Positions 1 to 7,979 of a stretch of DNA of 15,106 bases are shown here, in pieces. Under the pieces are notes generated by a model. The model was not told the origin of the DNA, searched no databases, and saw only the letters and a list, made by a program, of their open reading frames with translations. Every line of letters starts with the position of its first letter. Positions within the stretch are counted from its first letter, which is position 1. A program made the position numbers and the translations under genes. Source of the stretch: PHET01 sp038202795 (GTDB taxonomy: Bacteria > Actinomycetota > Coriobacteriia > Anaerosomatales > PHET01); assembly GCA_038202795.1 (NCBI GenBank), contig JBBREQ010000058.1:1-15106 (forward strand), in the 5' to 3' direction.

Positions 1-513
1 ATCATCGATGAGTACGCCGATATCATCCAAATCGGCACCCGCAACATGGCGAACTTCAGCCTGCTCAAGAAGATCGGACAGGTGACCGCCAAGAGCGGTA
101 AGCCGGTCGTGTTCAAGCGCGGCATGGCGGCCACGATCGAGGAGTGGCTGCAGGCGAGCAACTACATCACGATGAACGGCAACGAGAACGTCATCCTGTG
201 CGAGCGAGGTATCCGCACCTTCGAGAACGCGTACCGCTTCACGCTCGACATCACGGCGGTGCCGGTGGTCCAGAACCTCTCGCTGCTGCCCATCATCGTC
301 GACGTGTCGCATCCCGCCGGCCGAGCAGACCTCGTGCCTGCACTCAGCCGCGCGGCGGTCGCTGTGGGCGCCGACGGCATCATGGTCGAAGTGCACCCCA
401 ACCCGCGCGAAGCGCTCTGCGACGGACCGCAGTCGCTCGACCTCGAAGGGCTACGGTCGCTGATGGGCGAGCTGGCGCGCGTGGCGACGTCAGTGGACAA
501 GGTGCTCGCGTAG
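1..513 (+). CDS. aroF: 3-deoxy-7-phosphoheptulonate (DAHP) synthase, C-terminal part (5' end outside window)
   Basis: The reading frame is open from base 1 and ends in TAG at 511-513, giving the last 170 residues. It matches the AroF/AroA-beta type I DAHP synthases, cytoplasmic enzymes that condense phosphoenolpyruvate with erythrose 4-phosphate in the first step of the shikimate pathway. Visible family marks are QIGTRNM near the left edge, the KRGMAATIEEW segment that binds substrate phosphate, the SHPAGR metal and phosphate loop, and the EVHPNP...DGPQSL segment near the C-terminus, where Glu, His and Asp are metal ligands in the family. The C-terminal end is complete. The N-terminal regulatory part, if any, cannot be judged because the start lies outside. 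This is a housekeeping gene with no evident link to the sugar locus further right. Confidence 0.95.
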   Translation: MIDEYADIIQIGTRNMANFSLLKKIGQVTAKSGKPVVFKRGMAATIEEWLQASNYITMNGNENVILCERGIRTFENAYRFTLDITAVPVVQNLSLLPIIVDVSHPAGRADLVPALSRAAVAVGADGIMVEVHPNPREALCDGPQSLDLEGLRSLMGELARVATSVDKVLA

Positions 514-534
514 CGGGGACGGCGTGTCCTGCTG

Positions 535-546
535 CACTGCGCAGTG
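535..546. repeat. 12-bp perfect palindrome downstream of aroF
   Basis: CACTGCGCAGTG is a perfect inverted repeat with no loop, 22 bases after the DAHP synthase stop. No T-run follows, so it is not a classic intrinsic terminator. It may be chance in GC-rich sequence. The rest of the gap (514-625) holds a further small hairpin at 604-619 and nothing else recognisable. Confidence 0.3.
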
Positions 547-603
547 AGCTGGATCACGGGCCGGCGCCGAGGCCCCCAACGGCATCACGTTCTCGCGAGT
601 GAT

Positions 604-619
604 GCGGCGCGATCGCCGC
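604..619. repeat. Short GC hairpin between convergent gene ends
   Basis: GCGGCG, a four-base loop CGAT, then CGCCGC form a 6-bp stem between the aroF stop and the stop of the minus-strand DUF234 remnant. The position suits a bidirectional terminator, but neither side has a T-tract. The function is unproven. Confidence 0.25.
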
Positions 620-625
620 GGCGCT

Positions 626-1354
626 CTAGTGCTTGTTGTGACTCGGCTTCTCGCCCGGCATTGCGAAGATATCCTGCGCGGTGATAGCGATGACGCCCTC
701 TGGTACGTTTCGCAGCTTCTCCCGCGCACAGACCGCGAAACGGAGGTCTTCGCTCACGGACGGCAGCGCGCCGGCTTTGCGTTCGAGGATCCTAACCAGT
801 GCGCCGGCATCCTCACTTCGGCCCCACTTCGCTTCGCCGATGAGGACCGGAGTGCGCGAACGCCCCCTCAAACCCACCGCATCGATCTCGACGGAGTTGT
901 CACGGTTCCACCACTGGCCGATCGTCACGATGTCGTGAGGCAGCGCCGCTCCCACCAGCGAGCGCAGGTGCCAGCGGAACGCTTCCTCCCACGGGCGGCC
1001 CATCGCATCGTCAATCGAGTCGAGGAGAACCGAGGCCACCGCGTCGCCAAGGTCACGCTCGATCTCGGCGCGGTTGGGATCGACGTAGGCGAGCCAGAAC
1101 GCGAGGTAGTTGTCGACGATTCGGTAGATGCGGCGCTTGGATCTGCGCTCATCTTCCGTCACAGGGGTCACTCGTTCGACCAAGCGAAGCTCGATCAGCC
1201 GCTCGAGGGTGCGGGCCGGCTCCGTGCCTAGCGCATCGGCGATCTCGCCGTGCTTCGTACGTCCCGCGGCGATTGCGCGCAATGCACGGCCGCCGATGTC
1301 GGTGAGGTCCGGGCGAACCGTGTAAAGGGCCGGTCGCTCGTGGCTAAGGCGACG
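626..1354 (-). pseudogene. AAA ATPase with DUF234 domain, C-terminal remnant lacking the ATPase half
   Basis: The minus-strand frame is open from a stop codon at 1355-1357 down to TAG at 626-628. It resembles the C-terminal half of the ATP-binding proteins that carry a winged-helix segment and a DUF234 restriction-endonuclease-like domain. Visible parts are AIAAGRTKHGEIADALG (helix-turn-helix), then RRSKRRIYRIVDNYLAFW, then a nuclease-like core with WWNRDNSVEIDAVG and GEAKWG (the D...E-x-K pattern). Intact family members are about 450-480 residues with an N-terminal P-loop NTPase; here no Walker motif is present. The only start in frame is a TTG at 1280-1282, which lies inside the homologous stretch (GGRALRAIAAG continues upstream of it), and there is no ATG or GTG further up. 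This points to a 5'-truncated pseudogene. A short expressed protein cannot be excluded. Confidence 0.75.
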
Positions 1355-1585
1355 CTAAAACGCCAGAGCGGGTCCGCGATCAAGGGCAAAGTCGTTTACC
1401 TTCAGCGGTCCTCGAACGGCAGGACGTGGAAGACGTACGCCAAGCGAGTCACGGGAAGTACCGGCAAGGTCGCCTACGCCATCAGGTCCGGCAAGAGGGG
1501 CACGGTGTACTGGCGTTGGAGCGTACCCGGTAACGACTACTTCCGGCCCGTCTCAGGTGCGAAGTTCAGAATCGTCACGAGGTAG
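1331..1585 (+). pseudogene. Secreted surface Ig-like repeat protein, C-terminal fragment
   Basis: About 84 residues look like the last Ig-like module of an actinobacterial secreted or cell-wall protein: ATLKRQSGSAIKGKVVYLQR, SNGRTWKTY, then TGKVAYAIRSGKRG, VYWRWSVPGNDYF, and the terminal beta strand AKFRIVTR before TAG at 1583-1585. The pattern of hydrophobic beta strands with a Trp after a short Asn-Gly turn is typical of these modules. No signal peptide or convincing start codon precedes it: the frame extends left only to a GTG at 1250, through sequence that is the antisense of the DUF234 remnant. It is therefore best read as a 5'-truncated fragment, with its broken end at about 1331-1345 facing the broken end of the ATPase remnant. 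Lys, Arg and Gly are abundant. No function is assigned beyond probable origin. Confidence 0.6.
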
Positions 1586-1617
1586 CAGTCGGCGCCGGTA
1601 TTCTCGGCAATCCGTGT

Positions 1618-1646
1618 CGTTGTGTCCTTGGTGCGAGTGGTAAACT
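1618..1646 (+). promoter_or_regulatory. Candidate promoter for pcrA (possible leaderless start)
   Basis: TAAACT at 1641-1646 fits a -10 box, ending nine bases before the pcrA ATG, and CGTTGT at 1618-1623 could be a weak -35 with a 17-base spacer. No Shine-Dalgarno sequence is visible before the ATG, so transcription may start almost at the start codon, giving a leaderless message. This rests on the motif only. Confidence 0.3.
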
Positions 1647-1655
1647 GCGCTTCCT

Positions 1656-3938
1656 ATGACACTCGATCTCACCTCACTCAACCCCGCCCAGCGCCAAGCC
1701 GTGGAGACCACCGAGGGCCCGCTTCTGGTGCTCGCGGGGGCCGGATCCGGCAAGACGCGCGTGCTCACCTACCGCGTGGCGCACCTTGTGGTGGACAAGC
1801 GCGTCAGCCCGCACGAGATTCTGGCCATCACGTTCACCAACAAGGCGGCAGCCGAGATGCGCGAGCGGCTCTCCAGACTGCTGGGCTCGATGCCGGGACA
1901 GTGGAGCCCGCGCGCGATGTGGGTGTCGACGTTCCACGCGATGTGCGTGCGCATGCTGCGCATGGACGCGGAGCTGCTGGGGTTCACCTCCAACTTCACG
2001 ATCTACGACGACGACGATTCCAAGCGTCTGGTCAAAGAGGTGATGAAAGCGCTCGAGTACGACGACAAGCTCTACCCGATCAACGCGGTGCGAAACCGCA
2101 TCTCGAGCGCGAAAAACGAGCTCACCGGGCCAGCGGGCCTTGCCGAGAGTGCCTTCTCCCCTCTAGACAAGGCGGCGGCCAAGATCTTCGCCCGCTATCA
2201 GAGTCGTCTGCTCGAGGCCAACTCGATGGACTTCGACGACCTGCTGGTCAACGCGCACCGCCTGCTTGCCGAGAACCCCGCTGTGCTCGATGCGTATCAG
2301 GATCGGTTCCGCTACATCAGCGTCGATGAGTACCAAGACACCAACCACGCGCAGTACGCGATCACCAACCTGCTCGCGGCCAAGAGCCGCAACCTGATGG
2401 TCGTGGGCGACGACGACCAGTCGATCTACTCCTGGCGCGGCGCCGACATCCGCAATATCCTCGAGTTCGAGCACGACTACCCGGAGGCCGTGGTGGTCAA
2501 GCTCGAAGAGAACTACCGCTCGACCGCGCGCATCCTCATGGCAGCCAACGCGGTGGTCGCCAACAACGCCAACCGCAAGCCCAAGTCACTGTTCACCAGC
2601 AACGCCGAGGGCGAGAAGATCGCGAGTTACCTTGCCAGCGACGAGCGTGACGAGGCCCGCTTCATCGCAGGCGAGATCGAGCGCCTGACGCGCTCGGAGC
2701 ACCGCCGCTACACGGAGTTCGCCATCTTCTATCGCACCAACGCGCAGTCGCGTTCGCTCGAGGACGCGCTGCTGCGAGCTGGTGTGACCTACAAGATCGT
2801 GGGAGGCACGCGGTTCTTCGATCGTGCCGAGATCCGCGATGTCATGGCCTACCTCAAAGCCGTGGTGAACCCCGCAGATGAGATCGCTCTGAAGCGCATC
2901 ATCAATACCCCAAAGCGCGGCATTGGCGACAGCACCATCGACAAGATCGAGTTCACGGCGCGCGAACGGGAGGTCGGGTTCGAGACGGCGCTGCGTGCTG
3001 CAGTCGAAGAGGACTGGCTTGCCGCTCGCGCCCGGGCGAGCCTGCACGGATTCGCGGAGCTGCTCGACGGGCTGCGCTCACTCGACGGCGACCTGCGCGA
3101 TCTGGTCGAGATGATCGTCGAGCGGGCAGGTCTGATCGCCGCCTATGAGGCCGAGCGCACCGACGAAGCCCTGGGGCGCGCCGAGAACATCCGGGAGTTC
3201 TTCACGGTGGTCAGTGAGTTCTCGGCAAGTCACGATGCGCCCGACCTGCCCGCCTTCATGGAGTGGCTTGCGCTGCGCACGGACCTGGACACCGTCGACG
3301 AGGGCTCTGATGAGTACGTGACGCTTATGACCGTCCACACCGCCAAAGGGCTCGAGTATCCGGTGGTGTTCGTGGCCGGGCTCGAGGAATCGATCTTCCC
3401 GCACCAGAACTCGCTGTTCGAGGCCTCGGGCATCGAGGAGGAGCGCCGGCTCGCCTACGTCGCCATCACGCGGGCGCGCGAGCGGCTGTACCTCACACAC
3501 GCGCACTCGCGCTCGCTCTACGGCGCGACGCAGCACAACTCACCCAGCAGGTTCATCGGCGAGATTCCATCCGAGTGCGTGGAGCCGTCCGGTGTGGGTT
3601 CGGTGGGCTTCTCGGGAACCGGATGGGAGAAGCGTGGAGAGCGCCGGGGGACGTTCGGGCACGGTACGGGCGACTCGGGGCGCGTGTTCGGCGGCGGCAC
3701 CCGGCAGGGCGTGGCAGCTGGCGCCGCGGGTGGCGCTCTCGGTGCGCGTAGCGTAGGTCCCAAGCCCAAGGAGCCGACGGAGGCGTTTGCGCTGGGCGAT
3801 GCCGTTGACCACAAAGTGTTCGGCCGCGGAACCGTGACGTCGGTCAACGGAGATGCGCTTGAGATCCGTTTCGATCGGACGCGCGAGACCAAGAAGCTGC
3901 TTGTGGGCTACGCACCGATCGTGAAGATCAAGGGGTAG
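1656..3938 (+). CDS. pcrA: ATP-dependent DNA helicase PcrA/UvrD
   Basis: This 760-residue superfamily 1A helicase moves 3' to 5' on DNA and acts in nucleotide-excision repair, replication-fork rescue and removal of stalled RNA polymerase. The motifs appear in order: the Q-motif region LNPAQRQAV (8-16), Walker A AGAGSGKT (27-34), motif Ia TFTNKAA (59-65), Walker B DEYQD (224-228), motif III GDDDQSIYSWRGAD (251-264), motif IV ENYRST (285-290), then TVHTAKGLEYPVVFVAG and EERRLAYVAITRARERL (motifs V and VI). After a Gly-rich, low-complexity linker, residues 709-760 form the small Tudor-like domain (DAVDHKVFGRGTV...) that in PcrA/UvrD family members contacts RNA polymerase. The length is normal and no key residue is missing. 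The start ATG at 1656 is chosen because the family N-terminus begins a few residues before LNPAQ. The gene is a probable single-gene unit that converges on the sugar locus. Confidence 0.97.
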   Translation: MTLDLTSLNPAQRQAVETTEGPLLVLAGAGSGKTRVLTYRVAHLVVDKRVSPHEILAITFTNKAAAEMRERLSRLLGSMPGQWSPRAMWVSTFHAMCVRMLRMDAELLGFTSNFTIYDDDDSKRLVKEVMKALEYDDKLYPINAVRNRISSAKNELTGPAGLAESAFSPLDKAAAKIFARYQSRLLEANSMDFDDLLVNAHRLLAENPAVLDAYQDRFRYISVDEYQDTNHAQYAITNLLAAKSRNLMVVGDDDQSIYSWRGADIRNILEFEHDYPEAVVVKLEENYRSTARILMAANAVVANNANRKPKSLFTSNAEGEKIASYLASDERDEARFIAGEIERLTRSEHRRYTEFAIFYRTNAQSRSLEDALLRAGVTYKIVGGTRFFDRAEIRDVMAYLKAVVNPADEIALKRIINTPKRGIGDSTIDKIEFTAREREVGFETALRAAVEEDWLAARARASLHGFAELLDGLRSLDGDLRDLVEMIVERAGLIAAYEAERTDEALGRAENIREFFTVVSEFSASHDAPDLPAFMEWLALRTDLDTVDEGSDEYVTLMTVHTAKGLEYPVVFVAGLEESIFPHQNSLFEASGIEEERRLAYVAITRARERLYLTHAHSRSLYGATQHNSPSRFIGEIPSECVEPSGVGSVGFSGTGWEKRGERRGTFGHGTGDSGRVFGGGTRQGVAAGAAGGALGARSVGPKPKEPTEAFALGDAVDHKVFGRGTVTSVNGDALEIRFDRTRETKKLLVGYAPIVKIKG

Positions 3939-3961
3939 GGGTCGCGTTCCGACCACTCACA

Positions 3962-3993
3962 GCTCATCGGGGACCGGAGAACCGTGGATGAGC
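3962..3993. repeat. Inverted repeat between convergent genes
   Basis: GCTCATC (3962-3968) and GATGAGC (3987-3993) are exact inverted copies separated by 18 bases, inside the 71-base gap between the helicase stop and the membrane protein stop. The placement suits termination from either side, but the loop is long and there is no T-run, so it is only a candidate. Confidence 0.3.
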
Positions 3994-4009
3994 GGGTTCG
4001 CGGCGGTGT

Positions 4010-5953
4010 CTACTTCTCAAGCCAGATTGACTGACCTGGCCGCGTTCGCCGCAGACTCCAACTCGATTCAGAGGAAAGCGGGATTAACCCCTCTTCGCTG
4101 AAGCCGATCTCACCGCTGACCGCTGGCAGGCCCTTTTGTGGCATCGTTGGGACCTTTGTCTGCCCGTCTGGGCGGGGCGCTTCGGTTTCGTAGAGGAAGG
4201 CGGGGTCGAGGTGAATGCGGGTCGTCTGCCCTGGGCGTACGACGAACTGACGAATCTTCCCACTTACCGCGAACCCGTTGGACTGCCAGTAGCCCTGGTT
4301 CGCAACGAAGTACAAGGTGCTCGTTGACGGCAGCCTATACGTCGAACTACCATCCCCGTTGTTCACAACCGACGTATTGGAGGGCAACGATTCTGGCAGT
4401 TGGGCAGCCGCGATGACCTTCTCGATGGGCAACCCGGACTCGCCCTCATAGAAAGCTTCCGATTCCCAGTTATGGGGTGTGCCGAGGACGAGAGTGGCAT
4501 CGCTCGGGACCTCCCGAAACAAGCCGTGATCGATTGCCTGCGAAACGGCAACACGCGGGTAGAGGCTGTCCCGGTTCCTGAGCTCAACTACTGTCTGGTT
4601 GCTATAGAAGTTGACAACGCCGGTATACACCACCGGCACGATTACAAGGGCCGCCACAACGAGGAAGGGCACCCTGCCCCGCGGCGAGACCACACGCAAG
4701 AGCGAATAGATGCCAACGGCGAGTACCGCAGCGATGCCAAGGGATCCGAAGTACACGGGCAAGTATCCAACTCCCCAAAACACCTCGGCTTGGTACCGGG
4801 GTGACAGTGAAATGAGCACCTGGGGCAACACGACCAGACCCGCTCCAACACACAGCGTGACCTGCCAGTTGAGAAGCCTGCCAGTGACGCGCTCACGCCA
4901 CACTTGGAGACAGATCATCAGGACGACCGTAGTGTAGCCAGCAACCAAGGCCATGGCGCCCTTGGGGCTGTGATAGAGCGCCGAAACGAAACTCGGCATC
5001 CATGCGCTGGTGTCAGGGGCAATCAGCCTATAGCTCAGAGGAAACGAAGCGACGACCTGCTTCGCGATGGTTGTGAGTATCGCCGCGGGGGCGAAGTTCG
5101 GCGCGTAGGAGCCTTCCGAAACATTGGCAGTGACGGCGAGCCTGCTCGCGTACTGGGCAGACGTATTCGTCAACGCCGCACCGTACACGAGTCGCAGGCC
5201 TACTGCTGTCGTTGCAGTGATCACCGCGAGAATCGCATAGGGCGACGCGGTCTTGAGCGACTTGCGCAGACTCTCGCGCTTCGGATAGAGCCAGACGATC
5301 AGAAAATGAAGCGGGAAAAGCGCCAGACTAATCTCATAGGTCACAAGGCTCAGCCCATAGAGCACGAGGCTGGCAACCAGGAACCGTCTCTGGGCTCGAT
5401 CCAGGTAGATCACCAGGAGAATCAAGGATCCCAGGGTGAGCGCGGCCACGACCTGGAGCAAGCCCGCGTACGCGAGTATCGGATCCTCGTAAGACAGACT
5501 TCTGAACTGCAGAGCGGTCGGCACGAGTGCCAGCGTCAGCCCCGACAGAGCATCTGAACCCGAAAGGCGTCTTACCAGAACCGCAAGAAGCCCAACGTCA
5601 AGGAGCACCAGCGCGAAGATCAGTGCTTTGTAGGCCGGAGCATCGCCGTTGACCAGATGGAAGACAACATAGGTATAGGCAGTCATTGGGAAGAAGCGGC
5701 CGTAATGGGTGACCCAAACCTTCTGGTCCTCGAATGCGGCCTCAATGAGGCCCTGCCCGTCCACCTGCATGGCCGACCTGGACCACGTTGAAGAGTTGTA
5801 CGTATCGTCACCAATGAACCCGCTCTGTAGAATCGGGGCAAGGAGAAGCGCGCACAGCAGAAATGCCGCAGCGTACATGAGGACGAGCCTGATCTCGGGT
5901 ACTCGGAACTCCGTGCCCTGCTTCACACCGGCTCTGGCTCTGATCCTGCGCAT
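4010..5953 (-). CDS. Large polytopic membrane protein, GT-C glycosyltransferase-like
   Basis: This 647-residue protein has a basic N-terminus, a first membrane span at about 24-43, then a loop with the acidic pair D49-D50 (GFIGDD) followed by HYGRFFP (83-89). Many more hydrophobic spans follow to about residue 448, and the last 200 residues form a soluble domain. A first outside loop with Asp-Asp or Asp-Glu close after span 1 is the layout of GT-C transferases, which take sugar from polyprenyl phosphate on the outer face of the membrane. No named subfamily is recognised, so specificity is unknown. ATG at 5951-5953 follows an AAAGG ribosome site seven bases away. It lies 125 bases after the GtrB-like gene on the same strand, so it is probably the outer-face acceptor step of the same pathway. 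Its base composition looks more A/T-rich than the helicase next door, which may reflect transfer. It could instead be an assembly or polymerase-like membrane protein. Confidence 0.65.
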   Translation of the reverse strand: MRRIRARAGVKQGTEFRVPEIRLVLMYAAAFLLCALLLAPILQSGFIGDDTYNSSTWSRSAMQVDGQGLIEAAFEDQKVWVTHYGRFFPMTAYTYVVFHLVNGDAPAYKALIFALVLLDVGLLAVLVRRLSGSDALSGLTLALVPTALQFRSLSYEDPILAYAGLLQVVAALTLGSLILLVIYLDRAQRRFLVASLVLYGLSLVTYEISLALFPLHFLIVWLYPKRESLRKSLKTASPYAILAVITATTAVGLRLVYGAALTNTSAQYASRLAVTANVSEGSYAPNFAPAAILTTIAKQVVASFPLSYRLIAPDTSAWMPSFVSALYHSPKGAMALVAGYTTVVLMICLQVWRERVTGRLLNWQVTLCVGAGLVVLPQVLISLSPRYQAEVFWGVGYLPVYFGSLGIAAVLAVGIYSLLRVVSPRGRVPFLVVAALVIVPVVYTGVVNFYSNQTVVELRNRDSLYPRVAVSQAIDHGLFREVPSDATLVLGTPHNWESEAFYEGESGLPIEKVIAAAQLPESLPSNTSVVNNGDGSSTYRLPSTSTLYFVANQGYWQSNGFAVSGKIRQFVVRPGQTTRIHLDPAFLYETEAPRPDGQTKVPTMPQKGLPAVSGEIGFSEEGLIPLSSESSWSLRRTRPGQSIWLEK

Positions 5954-6003
5954 CGGTACCTTTCATTGTTCGAAACACCGTATCGGGGCTCGGACCATCG
6001 GAC

Positions 6004-6033
6004 AGACTATCACCGTGTGCCGGACGGCCACAA
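6004..6033 (-). promoter_or_regulatory. Weak candidate promoter before the GT-C-like gene
   Basis: On the minus strand TTGTGG (6028-6033) and TAGTCT (6004-6009) are separated by 18 bases and lie in the 125-base gap ahead of the membrane protein start. They could allow expression separate from the main operon. Motif only. Confidence 0.25.
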
Positions 6034-6078
6034 GGAACCAGAGTGTTGCCCGGGACAGCTGGGTGCCGAGCGAGCCAT

Positions 6079-7026
6079 TTACAGCCCGATCTTCTCCTGC
6101 ACGACGAAGTTGGGCCGCTGCTTGACCTCTTCGTAAATCAGACCGACGTACTCAGCCACTACGCCTAACATCGTGAAGAGGAAGCCGAACATCAGCAGCA
6201 TCACACCCATGATCGTCCCGAAGCCGGCGAATGGCACCCCGAGGAAGACCGCACGGACCACGATATAGATCAGGAAGCCGAAGGCGAACACCGAGACCGC
6301 CATTCCCATATAGGTGATGGCGCGCAGTGGCAGGTACGAGTAGGACAGGATCCCCTTGATCGCAAGTGCCAAGACCGTGCGAGTGTTGGCCTTCGACTCT
6401 CCCGCGAACCGAGGCGGCCGTGGATGCTCTATCCCTATGGACTTGAAGCCTGCCCAGTAGAACATGCCTCGCATGAAGCGGTTGTGTTCCTTCATGTCGT
6501 TGATGGTCTGGTAGACCGCGCGATCGACCAGCCGGAAGTCCGAGACGTTCTTGGGAAACAGCCCGCCGGTCATCTTGTTGATGATCCAGTAGAAGAGCTG
6601 CGAGTTGATGCGCCGAATCAGGCCCGTGCCTTCGCGTTTCGTGACGATCTGGTAGACGTTCTCGTAGCCCTCTTCCCACGCAGCGATGAACTTGGTGATG
6701 AGTTCGGGCGGGTCTTGGAGGTCGGCACACATGATCACCGCGGCGTCGCCCGCCGCGTGCGCGAGACCGGCGCTCACCCCACCATCAGCCCCGAAGTTAC
6801 GCGCCAGCCGCACGACCTTGAACCGCGGGTCGGCGGCGTGGGACTCCATCAGCCGCGCGTAGGTTGAATCCGACGACCCATTCTCGACGACGATGACCTC
6901 GAAGTCGTACGCGGGGTTCTGGGCGAACACGGCCTGAAGGCGGCTGGTGAGCTCGGGGACGTTGTCCTGCTCGTTGTACGCCGGCGTCACGATGGAGATG
7001 AGTTTGCGCGTCGCGTCAGCGTTCAC
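6079..7026 (-). CDS. Polyprenyl-phosphate glycosyltransferase, GtrB/DPM1-like (family 2)
   Basis: This 315-residue enzyme has a cytoplasmic GT-A domain and two C-terminal membrane spans (about 234-259 and 268-296), the arrangement of GtrB, ArnC-like and dolichyl-phosphate-mannose-synthase-like enzymes, which move a sugar from a nucleotide carrier to undecaprenyl phosphate. Motifs seen are TPAYNEQDN (14-22), VENGSSDST (47-55), ADLQDPPEL (101-109, the metal-binding Asp pair), the amphipathic segment GLIRRINSQLFYWIINK, and FAGESKAN. The start is GTG at 7024-7026, overlapping the stop of the upstream SDR gene by four bases (GTGA), so the two are translationally coupled. The donor is unknown; context suggests the nucleotide sugar made by the upstream genes. 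No GtrA-type flippase is seen in the window. Confidence 0.9.
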   Translation of the reverse strand: MNADATRKLISIVTPAYNEQDNVPELTSRLQAVFAQNPAYDFEVIVVENGSSDSTYARLMESHAADPRFKVVRLARNFGADGGVSAGLAHAAGDAAVIMCADLQDPPELITKFIAAWEEGYENVYQIVTKREGTGLIRRINSQLFYWIINKMTGGLFPKNVSDFRLVDRAVYQTINDMKEHNRFMRGMFYWAGFKSIGIEHPRPPRFAGESKANTRTVLALAIKGILSYSYLPLRAITYMGMAVSVFAFGFLIYIVVRAVFLGVPFAGFGTIMGVMLLMFGFLFTMLGVVAEYVGLIYEEVKQRPNFVVQEKIGL

Positions 7027-7979
7027 GGTCGGCCGCCTTCACGCAGTTCGAGCAGTGCATCGATCTCCTCAGTGAGTGTGCGCAACGAAGTGCGGCTCGG
7101 CTTGTATCCGAAAGACGTCGCGCGGCGGTTCGTCGAGTAGTAGTTGGGCTTGATGCCGGTCGCGGCGTTCTCGGTCGGCTCCCCCTGCACATCGTACTTC
7201 AGCCCGTACCTTGCTGAGAAATCCTCGAGGACGGCGAACTTGCGAACGGGTTCGGCGCTATAGAGGTCCAGTACGTCATTTCGTGGTGGTGCGTCGAGTA
7301 CCGCTGTGAGCAGCGAAGCCATATCGGCAGGCGCGATGTAGTCGCGGACGATGTCCTCGGGACCGACAGCGAGAGCGGCACCGCTGACGAGCGAGCGGAA
7401 GACGTCGCACATGAAGAAGTTCGCGCCGAGGTCGGCGTAGCGTGAGAAAAGGCCGAACAGCCTCAAGTCGACGATCGCGAACTCGGGTGAAGCGCGGTGC
7501 TTGGCCTCGGCGGCGAGCTTCGCGATGCCGTAGTAGTCCGCAGGTCGCATGTCGTTGACTGCGATGACTGCCGACGTGGCCTGCGAGGCGGCCTGTGCGA
7601 AGTCGCCCACGTACGCGGCACCGCTCGAAAACGCGATGTAGCGCGTGTCGGGACGGGCAGCGAGGTAGTCCATCACAAGCCCATCGAACCGCTCGGTGAG
7701 CGCGAAGATGTCTGCGCCAGACGCGGTCACGCCGGCAGGCGTCCCGACGCCGACGCAGTTCACCACTGCGTCGTACTCACCACTCTCGAACTCGGCGAAC
7801 GAACGGACCGCGCACTCCGAGCCGCGCGGATGGATGTCGCCAAGGAACGCGATCATTCGTTCAGCATTGCGCACGACAGCCGTGACGCTGAAGCCGCTCA
7901 GGAGCAACGAGGCCGTGAGGCACTTGCCCACATGCCCACTAGCCCCCAGGATCGCGACGCGCTTGCCGCGCTCGTTCAC
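7023..7979 (-). CDS. NAD(P)-dependent SDR epimerase/reductase (first of two)
   Basis: This 318-residue extended short-chain dehydrogenase has the nucleotide-binding loop GASGHVG (12-18), the strand AVVNCVGVG (71-79), the catalytic Ser segment IAFSSGAAY (115-123), and Y150-x3-K154 in DYYGIAK. The remainder, with VDLRLFGLFSRY and an IVRDYIAPADMA segment, is typical of nucleotide-sugar SDRs. The frame is open much further upstream, but that part is antisense-frame sequence of the preceding gene; GTG at 7977-7979 is chosen because the Rossmann fold begins nine residues later and because it overlaps the upstream TGA by four bases (GTGA). The substrate cannot be read from sequence. In this operon a keto-sugar reductase or epimerase role is the natural inference. 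No catalytic residue is missing. Confidence 0.85.
   Translation of the reverse strand: MNERGKRVAILGASGHVGKCLTASLLLSGFSVTAVVRNAERMIAFLGDIHPRGSECAVRSFAEFESGEYDAVVNCVGVGTPAGVTASGADIFALTERFDGLVMDYLAARPDTRYIAFSSGAAYVGDFAQAASQATSAVIAVNDMRPADYYGIAKLAAEAKHRASPEFAIVDLRLFGLFSRYADLGANFFMCDVFRSLVSGAALAVGPEDIVRDYIAPADMASLLTAVLDAPPRNDVLDLYSAEPVRKFAVLEDFSARYGLKYDVQGEPTENAATGIKPNYYSTNRRATSFGYKPSRTSLRTLTEEIDALLELREGGRP

Noticed and set aside
1250..1585. A complete small protein starting at GTG 1250
   Set aside because: Its first 27 residues come from sequence antisense to the DUF234 remnant and do not fit the Ig-like fold. The homologous part begins only near 1331, so it is treated as a truncated fragment.
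3962..3993. Intrinsic terminator between pcrA and the membrane protein gene
   Set aside because: The inverted repeat is real, but the loop is 18 bases and no T-tract follows on either strand. It is kept only as a repeat.
4904..5557. Plus-strand open frame of 217 codons opposite the GT-C-like gene
   Set aside because: Composition is hydrophilic and random-like with no motif. The minus-strand frame has clear membrane spans and a ribosome site.
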